Positions 56,827 to 64,000 of a stretch of DNA of 64,000 bases are shown piece after piece. The translations under genes were made by a program, and so were the position numbers. This stretch comes from Hofstenia miamia. Taxonomy: Eukaryota; Xenacoelomorpha; Acoela. How positions within the stretch are numbered: the stretch's first letter is position 1; each line of letters starts with the position of its first letter. Location: NCBI GenBank assembly GCA_004352715.1, contig SCFE01000024.1, positions 1,180,905 through 1,244,904 on the forward strand, in the 5' to 3' direction. The notes below the pieces were generated by a model. It ran no database searches. It saw nothing but the letters and a program-made list of their open reading frames with translations, and was not told the origin of the DNA.

Positions 56827-57780
56827 ACAACTGCAAGGCTGAAGGAGGCTCTAAATAAGATGAAGAACTGGAAGGCGCCAGGCAGAGATGAGGTACTTGG
56901 GTATTGGCTGAAGAAGTTCACAAGTGTTCATGAAAGACTAACAGTAACATTGGAGGAGTGTGTGGTGAGTGGGTGTCCAGAGTGGATGGTAGTAGGAAGG
57001 ACATTTCTGATACAGAAGGACCCAAAGAAAGGTAGTGAGGCAAGCAACTTCAGGCAAATAACATGTCTGCCAACAACTTGGAAATTGCTAACTTCAGTGA
57101 TTTCAAGTAGGCTGGCCTGTTACTTAGAAAAGAACCGGTTGATACCAGAGGAACAAAAGTGATGCAGAACAAAGACGAGCGGTTGCAAAGATCAGTTGTT
57201 AATAAACCAGGCAGTAGTGGAGAATTGTAGAAGAAGAAGGACAAACATAGCAATGACATGGACAGACTACAGGAAGGCATATCACAGCATATCACAGAGG
57301 TGGGTATTGAAGAAGCTAGAGGCCAATGGAGTTTCACGGAAATGGGTTAAGTTTCTAGAGAGGGAGATGGAAAAGTGGCAGACGTAAATAGACGGGCACA
57401 GGTTGAGGTTTGGGCGAGGCATATTCCAGGGAGACAGCTTAGCACCACTACTGTTTGTAGTTAGCTTAATCCCTATCACAGAAAAGTTAAAGGAGACAGG
57501 CATAGGGTATAAGCTGGAGAAGAATTGTAGAGCAGAGGGTCACCTATGGTACATGGACGACCTGAAGATGTATGCTCGTTCAAGGAAGATGTTGCAGAAG
57601 CAAGTGGAGACATTGGAGAAGGCAAGCAGAGATTCAGGGTTGGAGTTTGGATTAGGAAAGTGTGCAGCAGTGACAATGACCAGAGTAAGGAGGGGGGGCC
57701 AGACAGAGGAGAGGTACGGGTATATTGGATGAAGAAGTTCACAAGTGTTCATGAGAGACTAGCTGTAGCAACTTCAGGCT
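56827..57780 (+). pseudogene. R2-like LINE reverse transcriptase (broken)
   Basis: Plus-strand pieces: LKEALNKMKNWKAPGRDEV and YWLKKFTSVHERL; CPEWMVVGRTFLIQKDPKKG; NFRQITCLPTTWKLLTSVI; after a shift QAVVENCRRRRTNIA and MTWTDYRKAYHSI (motif A; usual Asp after KAY read as His); FLEREMEKWQT then stop; FGRGIFQGDSLAPLLFVVSL; and LWYMDDLKMYA (motif C, YMDD intact) and LEFGLGKCAAVTM. This is the RT order of LINEs whose endonuclease is the C-terminal restriction-like type. A few stops and shifts are present. Upstream zinc-finger N-terminus absent. Confidence 0.82.
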
Positions 57781-58195
57781 AAATGTTTGCCAACAACTTG
57801 GAAATTGCTAACTTCTGTGATTTCAAGTAGGCTGGCATGTTACTTAGAACAGAACAGGTTGATACCAGAGGAGCAGAAGGGATTTAGGACAAAGACGAGA
57901 AGATCCTAGAGGAATATGTAGAAGAGCAAACTAGAGGATCCCTACTAGAGGTCACTAAGGAGCTAAGAAAGATAAGAACTGAGAGTGAAGGAAAGAAGGT
58001 ATACCAGAGTAGGATGTAATCAGAGAGACAAACAAATTACAGAAATGTGTGACAGAGAAAAGAGCAACAAGTGGTTAAAGAAGGCAGCACTAAAAAGAGA
58101 AACAGAAGCACTGATAATGGCAGCACAGGAGCGAGCAATGAGAACAAAGTGGGTGAAGAAGCATATAGACAGAAGAGCAATTATTAGTCGCATTT
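57720..58195 (+). pseudogene. Rearranged partial repeats of the same R2-like LINE
   Basis: 57724-57900 repeats WMKKFTSVHERL and LPTTWKLLTSVISSRLACYLEQNRLIPEEQKGFRTKTR from the RT entry in a shortened form. It then jumps at about 57900 to the C-terminal region (EEYVEEQTRGSLLEVTKEL, YQSRM, CDREKSNKWLKKAALKRETEALI). The RT core between is missing, so this is a deletion or chimaeric copy. Confidence 0.7.
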
Positions 58196-58401
58196 AATCA
58201 ATGTATTATTGATTGTGAATTTCCAGACTTACTAAAAAAATCAGATATAACTCCTATATATAAAAAAAGTGACAACCTAATCGCAAAATATTATAGACCC
58301 ATTTGTATTACACATCCTTTTAGCAAACTCTTTGAAAAACTGTTGTATATTCAAATAAACGCATTCCTAAAATCTGAAAACATCCTATCGAATAAGCAAT
58401 T
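58190..58401 (+). pseudogene. LINE A reverse transcriptase fragment inside R2-like LINE copies
   Basis: FNQCIIDCEFPDLLKKSDI, then TPIYKKSDNL, YYRPICITHPFSKLFEKLL and SENILSNKQ align with LINE A copy 1 at 30302-30500. It stops at the lone N (58402), after which R2-like sequence resumes. Either a nested insertion or a scaffold mis-join. Confidence 0.75.
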
Positions 58402-58402
58402 N

Positions 58403-59247
58403 AGCATACCAGAGTAGGATGCAATTAGAGAGACAAACAAGGTATAGGCAGAAGGCAATGCATGGAGAATACCGGAGGAACACAGAAAAGTGTGACAGAG
58501 AAGAGAGCAACAAGTGGTTAAAGAAGGCAGGACTGAAAAGAGAAACAGAAGCACTGATAATGGCAGTACAGGAGCGAGCAATTCGAACAAACTGGGTGAA
58601 GAAGAGCATATAGACAGAAGAGCGGAAATAAGTGATAAGTGTAGGCTAAGTAAGAAAGAGGCGGAGACAGTAGATCATCTGATAGCAGGGTGTGAGAAGT
58701 TTGCAGAATGAGTATAAGTTAGGCATGACAAGGTAGGACGAATGGTTCACTGGAGTTTGAGCAGGCAGCATGGGTTAGAAGCAGGAGAGTTGAAGATGAG
58801 GCTAAGAAGAGAATACAAGAGGAGAGTATAAGGAATGTACTACAGAAGTCAGCATTTAATAGGGAGAATAGTATAAAAGCAATTAAAACAGGGGCAGTGC
58901 GTCATAGAAAATGAGAAGGGATTTCAACATACAGACGAGCAAGATAATAAAAGCACGGAGACCAGACATAGTAGTGGTAGACAAAGAGAAAAGATTGGAA
59001 ACAGTGATAGACATAGCAGTACCTAAGGACAGGAATGTAGAAAGCAAGGAGAAAGAGTAAATAGATAAGTATAGAGAGTTGGCAGAGGCAATAGAAAGGC
59101 TGTGGAAGTTAAAGAAAGTTGAAGTAGTCCCGGTAGTTGTAGGAACACTAGAATCAGTGAGTAAGAAGCATAAGAGATACTTGGAGGAGTTGGGAGTACC
59201 AAAGTGGGGAGGAGCAGTAGCACAGAAGGCAGCATTGTTAGGAACAG
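58403..59247 (+). pseudogene. Partial R2-like LINE C-terminal copy (broken)
   Basis: Parallels 59540-60315 nearly word for word (YRQKAMHGEYRRNTEK, the C..C knuckle as CRLSKKE with the second Cys lost, PDIVVVDKEKRLETV, VVPVVVGTLES). It has frameshifts and a deletion/insertion near 58780-58900, and ends at a lone N (59248). Confidence 0.78.
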
Positions 59248-59363
59248 NTGGGCGATACCAGTGTTGAGATGTTCTGCAGAAATAGTTAGTTGGAACAAGA
59301 ATGAACTTAGGGAGCTAAACAGGGAGACAACGAAGGTACTAGCAGCTTAATGGAGATGTTGAT

Positions 59364-60353
59364 ATGTTGTACATGGAAAGGCATAAAGGAGGAAAAGGAC
59401 TGCTAAGTGTGAAGGAAATTGTAGAAGCAGAAGCACTAGGGCTAAAATATTACGTAGAAGCACAACCTAGAGGGTCCTTACTGGAGGTCACTAAGGAGTT
59501 AAGGAAGATACGAGCTGAGAGTGAAGGAAAGACAGCATACCAGAGTAGGATGCAATTAGAGAGACAAACAAGGTATAGGCAGAAGGCAATGCATGGAGAA
59601 TACCGGAGGAACACAGAAAAGTGTGACAGAGAAGAGAGCAACAAGTGGTTAAAGAAGGCAGGACTGAAAAGAGAAACAGAAGCACTGATAATGGCAGCAC
59701 AGGAGCAAGCAATAAGAACAAACTGGGTGAAGAAGCATATAGACAGAAGAGCAGAAGTAAGTGATAAGTGTAGGCTATGTAAGAAAGAGGCGGAGACAGT
59801 AGATCATCTGATAGCAGGGTGTGAGAAGTTGGCACAGAATGAGTATAAGTTCAGGCATGACAAGGTGGGAAGAATGGTACACTGGAGTTTGAGCAGGCAG
59901 CATGGGTTAGAAGCAGGAGACAAGTGGTATGAGCACAAGCCACAGGGCGTCATAGAAAATGAGAAGGTTAAGATACTGTGGGACTTCAACATACAGACGA
60001 GCAAAGTGATAGAAGCACGGAGGCCAGACATAGTAGTGGTAGACAAAGAGAAAAGATTAGGAACAGTGAAAGACATAGCAGTACCAAAGGACAGAAATGT
60101 AGAAAGCAAGGAGAAAGAGAAGATAGACAAGTACAGAGAGTTGGCAGAGGAAATAGAAAGGCTGTGGAAGTTAAAGAAAGTTGAAGTAGTCCCGGTAGTT
60201 GTAGGAGCACTAGGAGCAGTGAGTAAGAAGCATAAGAGATACTTGGAGGAGTTGGGAGTACCAAAGTGGGGAGGAGCAGTAGCACAGAAGGCAGCATTGT
60301 TAGGAACAGCTAGAGGCCTGAGGAAAGCTCTCAGACTCCCTGGGAACTGGTGA
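59364..60353 (+). CDS. R2-like LINE C-terminal part: CCHC knuckle and restriction-like endonuclease, open frame
   Basis: 329 codons without a stop. After MERHKGGKGLLSVKEIVEAE (RT connection), a basic helical region leads to the zinc knuckle C136-x2-C139-x8-H148-x4-C153 (DKCRLCKKEAETVDHLIAGC), then the endonuclease: RRPDIVVVDKEKR (Pro221-Asp222), VKDIAVPKDRNVE (Asp237) and a Lys-rich KEKEKIDKY. VEVVPVVVGALGAVSKK and VAQKAALLGTARGLRKAL close the protein. The PD...D...K arrangement is the restriction-like endonuclease that nicks target DNA in R2/R4/NeSL/CRE-type LINEs. It is only the C-terminal part of the pol ORF; the ATG chosen is simply the first in frame. The end lies about 45 bases before an (AAT)n tail, so this is the element's true 3' part. 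Confidence 0.85.
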   Translation: MLYMERHKGGKGLLSVKEIVEAEALGLKYYVEAQPRGSLLEVTKELRKIRAESEGKTAYQSRMQLERQTRYRQKAMHGEYRRNTEKCDREESNKWLKKAGLKRETEALIMAAQEQAIRTNWVKKHIDRRAEVSDKCRLCKKEAETVDHLIAGCEKLAQNEYKFRHDKVGRMVHWSLSRQHGLEAGDKWYEHKPQGVIENEKVKILWDFNIQTSKVIEARRPDIVVVDKEKRLGTVKDIAVPKDRNVESKEKEKIDKYRELAEEIERLWKLKKVEVVPVVVGALGAVSKKHKRYLEELGVPKWGGAVAQKAALLGTARGLRKALRLPGNW

Positions 60354-60395
60354 GTTCCCCGAGCTGAGAGGGATACCAGCATGAAGCTGTGAGCA

Positions 60396-60438
60396 GAAAT
60401 GAAATAATAATAATAATACTAAAAATAATAATAATAAT
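60396..60438. repeat. (AAT)n tail at R2-like LINE / LINE A junction
   Basis: AATAATAAT repeats with one interruption, ending exactly at the ATTATG start of LINE A copy 2. Confidence 0.9.
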
Positions 60439-61111
60439 TATGTTGGCTCTCGCTGAGGACAGTCGGGTTAGCAGCTCACTCTGTAATTTAATTATTACGC
60501 AATTGTATTACGTCACTCTACGAGGCAGCCTCATCTGTAAAAGATAAGCGGAAAACTCCATTGCATCAAATGTTCAGCCGCTTAGATAAAGATGACGCAT
60601 CTGAAGCTCTTCTCTTTCTCTTAATAGCTGCTCTTACTGCTTCTGGAACACTCAATCTTCTCCAACGAACGTCCAATCTTCGTCAACCTCACAATTGCCA
60701 TCCCCAGTCAAACTGAAGAATTCTATTGCTCCTGTTACGTCTTCTACCACAGCCGTTAATTCCTCTGATCAGCATCAATACATTTCATTTCCGCAAAACT
60801 CTCCTTCACATAAACCGAAATCAACCACTGATGCACTGAAGCCACGAGCCACCTATAAAGAATCGAGTATCTACTAAATCTATTAAGCATGGAACTACCA
60901 TTCTAATTATCGGAGCCAGTGTTCTAAAACGCGTTCGTTTTTCAACCTTTCAAATCAAGTGAGTTTTATCCACTCCTAAGTCGGACACGATACTAGGCAA
61001 CTTACAAACAAGATCTCACTCTATCCAAAAGAGTACATAAACTTCGTCGTCATCAACAGTGGTCTTATTTATGCTCTAACTACTTCTAACACTCAGATCT
61101 TCAAGGCAAAG

Positions 61112-61132
61112 NNNNNNNNNNNNNNNNNNNNN
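61112..61132. other. Small gap (21 N) between identical 190-bp blocks
   Basis: The blocks 60922-61111 and 61133-61322 look identical, the mark of two contigs overlapping but not merged. Confidence 0.95.
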
Positions 61133-62089
61133 TTCTAAAACGCGTTCGTTTTTCAACCTTTCAAATCAAGTGAGTTTTATCCACTCCTAAGTCGGACACG
61201 ATACTAGGCAACTTACAAACAAGATCTCACTCTATCCAAAAGAGTACATAAACTTCGTCGTCATCAACAGTGGTCTTATTTATGCTCTAACTACTTCTAA
61301 CACTCAGATCTTCAAGGCAAAGCTAAAGGTTCTTATTGATCAAATCGTCTCGAATTCACGCAAAGTTTCATCTACTTTCTGGAATTCATGCCTGTATGTC
61401 ACGATTCAAATCTACATAAAAATCACACCATTGAGCAATTCAGTGAAGTCATTAACAGTCTATCTTCCAGCAAAATATAAGTCATCCCCGTCTTCAACAG
61501 ATTTCTTTATTCAGCTTGTGTTGTAAATCCTAATCTACTGGCTTATGATGGAATTCATCTCTCTGATCAAGGTATATCCTGCATGAAGCACATACTACGA
61601 AGCTCTCTTTTTACTCGGCAACTTCATCACACATCTTTTCGTCAAGCACACAATTCGCAAGCTGTCTCTATCTCAACACGTCGACTTCCTTTGCTACCAA
61701 CACTTACTCTACACTCAGCCTCTTATCTGCATGCTTCTTAATGTTCAGGTAATTTTTTTGTCAGTTAATATTTTTTTCAAATTCTTGTTAATTTACTTAA
61801 AGAGCAATTCGATATATCTTTCCACGAATCTCTCAAAACTTTGAAATGCGAACATTCTAGCATTGCTAAATTGCACTCTAATGTTTCCGAATTTATTAGG
61901 CGGCAGGTCTCAATCAAGAATCGTCTGTTTGAGGTTGCAAAATTAGCAACAATTAATGCCAATTGGACTAATTATGACACCGCCAAGAAATTAATTAAAA
62001 ATACCGTAAATCTGCTTTCGAGTCTAGCGCTAGAGAATATTTTAAGCAATTAGAAAAATCTAGTCAAAAATGAATTTTTAGCATAGAAG

Positions 62090-63720
62090 TATTGGAAAAA
62101 CCAAAGGTTTATCTGTGAACATTGAAGAAATTAAATACGATAATAAAATATACAAGACTAAAAAAGATATAGCAAGCATTTTCAACAAAACCTTAGAAAA
62201 AATAGGCAAATTTAAATTTAAGAGTAAAATTCTTACTAGCAAAAAAGAAATTTTTGAAAAGTGTAAGCTCTGAGTTTAATTTTAGATTAATATCATTGTA
62301 CGATTTGAAACAAGTAGTAAAGAATCTTGATAGTAATAAATCTTGTGGATTTAGCTACTCGCCATACTGGGTAATTAAATATTATTTTGAAATTTTTGGA
62401 GAATAACTGCTTGTAGCTTTTAATCAATGCATTATCGAAAATAAATTTCCTGCTATTTTAAAAAATTCTGGTATTTCACCTTTTTCAAAAAGGCAGATCT
62501 TACCAACCCAAATAATTACTGATCTAAAATCTTCGAGAAACTCCTAGCTAAACAAATCTAGAATACGATTCTATAAGACAATCAATTTGGATTCAGGCCT
62601 AAGTATAGTACAGCAGATGCAATATTGTCAATTACTGAAAATATATAATCAAATTTAAAGAACATTTTTTTCTAAATCTATTGCCTTACTAGATCTTAGT
62701 AAAGCATTTAATTCAATGAATTTCAATATTCATATCGCAAACTTGAAAATCAAGGTTTCAGTGAAATGCTACAAATTTAATTATGCATTTCTTAAGTAAT
62801 CGGAGACAAAGGGTGAAAATTAATAACCCCTATACTGATTACCTTATTACTAATTTAGGTGTACTGCAAGGTACAGTATAAGGACCCATTTTATTTGCAT
62901 TATGTGTTAATGATATATAAAATGTATTGAATAACGGAACGATCTATCAATATGCTGATGATGCATGTATAATGAATCCGTATGAAGAAACCATGTATTT
63001 AGTGAAAAATGTTGAAAATCTAACTTAGTATTTAAAAAAAAACAATTTAAAAATTAATACTGATAAGACACAATTTATTATTTTCACGCCAAAGCAATAC
63101 CAAGAAATTTCTAATTATATTAAAATTAAAGTAGGAGATAATGAGATTAGTCAAAGCACTTCTGTTAACTATCTTGGAGTAGTAATTAATAGAAAATGTA
63201 GGAAAATAGCCTCTGGAGTTAAATATCTATATCATTTGCGCAATGTAGGACAGACCTCTCAAAAACAAATTCATAATTGTTTTGTGCTAAGAAACTTCAA
63301 TTATTGTTTTTTATTCCAAAATATCACATCAAGCAATCGGTCATCGTTGGCAAAAATATTCAATTGGGTATTAAGAATTTTGAATAATACCAATAAACAT
63401 ACATCAGTGAGTAATTTAATAAGATATGGCAACGTTCTTCCACCATTGTAGTTAATTCAATATCAAACACTTTTATAATACACAAATATATACACAATTC
63501 AAATCCCTTGTATTTTTAAGCAATTATATCACAATCAGTGAGAGAAATCACAAGTTACATAGTAGTATCAATCGTCCAGATTCATTTTCTTTTAAAGCTT
63601 CTAAACTATGGAATTATTTTAGTACCATAATACAAATGGCTCAAAATTATATACATTTCCAAAGAAAAATTGAAGAACTTTTATTATTGAGCAATTACTA
63701 TTAGGAATATCAAATCAATT
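62090..63720 (+). pseudogene. LINE A copy 2 reverse transcriptase (broken)
   Basis: From SIGKTKGLSVNIEE (about 62085), broken frames give LDSNKSCGF, FNQCIIENKFPAILK, DNQFGFRPKYSTADAIL (about 62575-62630) and ALLDLSKAFNSMNF (about 62685-62725, motif A with catalytic Asp). FLSNRRQRVKINNPY, GVLQGTV and GPILFALCVNDI follow, then YQYADDACIM (about 62947-62976, intact YADD), LKINTDKTQFIIF, VNYLGVVIN, and a C-terminal part to about 63710. Copy 1 and copy 2 share the same order and many residues, but different inactivating changes. Confidence 0.8.
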
Positions 63721-63856
63721 AAATACATGGACAGATATCATTTAAAATTTACGCCCTCTAAGTAATAATGCATATTTATCAGTTTGTAGTATTGTTTCTT
63801 TGTTTTTTGTTTTTGTTAATTTTTTTTATAAATTTTGGAATAAATTTGCTTTAACT

Positions 63857-63857
63857 C

Positions 63858-63907
<50 letters not shown>
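63857..63907. repeat. (TTA)n tail of LINE A copy 2
   Basis: About 16 TTA units directly abutting the start codon of LINE A copy 3. Confidence 0.95.
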
Positions 63908-63909
<2 letters not shown>

Positions 63910-64000
63910 GTCTGTTCCGGTCGAAGACGGTCGGGTCTCACTCTCGCTCGCAGAAGCGATACGTGAAAATCTATTCGCTGGCGCGCCTACCCTCGATGCG
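63908..64000 (+). CDS. LINE A copy 3, ORF1 start (runs off the window)
   Basis: ATG at 63908, then EDGRVSLSLAEAI and NLFAGAPTLDA, open to the window edge. It is the closest match to copy 1 ORF1 (27930). GC-rich compared with surroundings and undamaged as far as visible, so it may belong to a younger copy. Confidence 0.75.

Larger units (their letters stand above)
60440..63907 (+). mobile_element. LINE A copy 2 (decayed, with (TTA)n tail)
   Basis: Begins ATGTTGGCTCTCGCTGAGGA next to the (AAT)n tail, and ends with an AT-rich 3' UTR and (TTA)n (63857-63907). Contents: decayed ORF1 N-terminus (KDKRKTPLHQMFSRL, SEALLFLL at about 60538-60640), SGNH pieces (LIIGASVLKRV at about 60904-60937; LAYDGIHLSDQGI at about 61544-61580), no readable endonuclease, and an RT. 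Bases 60922-61111 are repeated at 61133-61322 around a 21-N gap. Confidence 0.82.

Noticed and set aside
59804-60382. 192-codon minus-strand open frame rich in Leu/Ser/Pro
   Set aside because: It is the antisense of the Lys/Glu-rich R2-like LINE C-terminal coding frame, with no family similarity.
1-64000. tRNA or rRNA genes
   Set aside because: No stretch with tRNA A/B-box pairs or a foldable cloverleaf, and no rRNA core words, was found by eye. A covariance-model search would be decisive.

Overview
The window is a piece of an animal (invertebrate-looking) nuclear genome. It is strongly AT-rich, gene-poor and packed with decayed transposable elements, (TA)n and (TTA)n microsatellites and scaffold gaps. 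Metazoan origin is supported by an SLC6 neurotransmitter-type transporter, short phase-matched exons with GTAAGT-type donors, and non-LTR retrotransposons of the CR1/L2-like and R2-like (restriction-like endonuclease) kinds. The species cannot be named from the sequence.

Host genes. (1) A spliced minus-strand gene runs from about 15.2 kb down to about 0.36 kb. Six short exons (15145-15223, 10977-11045, 8014-8155, 5692-5781, 1311-1460, 362-508) have good splice sites and codon phases that fit one another. Together they encode a Cys2 zinc-knuckle-like N-terminal piece, a basic stretch and a BTB/POZ domain. The introns are full of transposon debris. (2) At 40437-42374 lies an intact, intronless SLC6 transporter of 645 codons, closest in motif content to the GABA/taurine/betaine/creatine group.

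Mobile elements, left to right: a LINE relic (1.8-4.4 kb); a complete Tc1/mariner/IS630-like DNA transposon (5988-7687) with an intact transposase and 197-bp inverted repeats built of 21-bp subrepeats; a second, dead Tc1/IS630-like transposase (8.5-9.1 kb, minus); a LINE relic (13.3-15.0 kb); a dead piggyBac transposase (17.3-18.2 kb); a Ty3/gypsy-like LTR element with both LTRs and a 5-bp target duplication (20021-23164), whose leader is complementary to its own LTR, suggesting self-priming; two opposed LINE relics (24.2-26.2 kb); a CR1/L2-like 'LINE A' (27.9-31.2 kb); an R2-like LINE fragment (37.1-37.7 kb, minus); an internally deleted mariner relic (44.8-45.6 kb); several MITEs (42.56, 48.96, 50.05, 55.70 kb); an R2-like LINE with an intact C-terminal zinc-knuckle/endonuclease (56.8-60.4 kb); a second LINE A (60.4-63.9 kb); and the start of a third LINE A abutting the (TTA)n tail of the second.

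Assembly quality. There are five large N gaps and one of 21 N. In addition, single N characters repeatedly sit beside near-identical sequence copies (0.87/1.06 kb, 9.58/10.28 kb, 39.1/39.2/39.55 kb, 45.4/46.0 kb, 60.9/61.1 kb). These look like unmerged overlaps or haplotype bubbles and should not be taken as real tandem duplications without read support.
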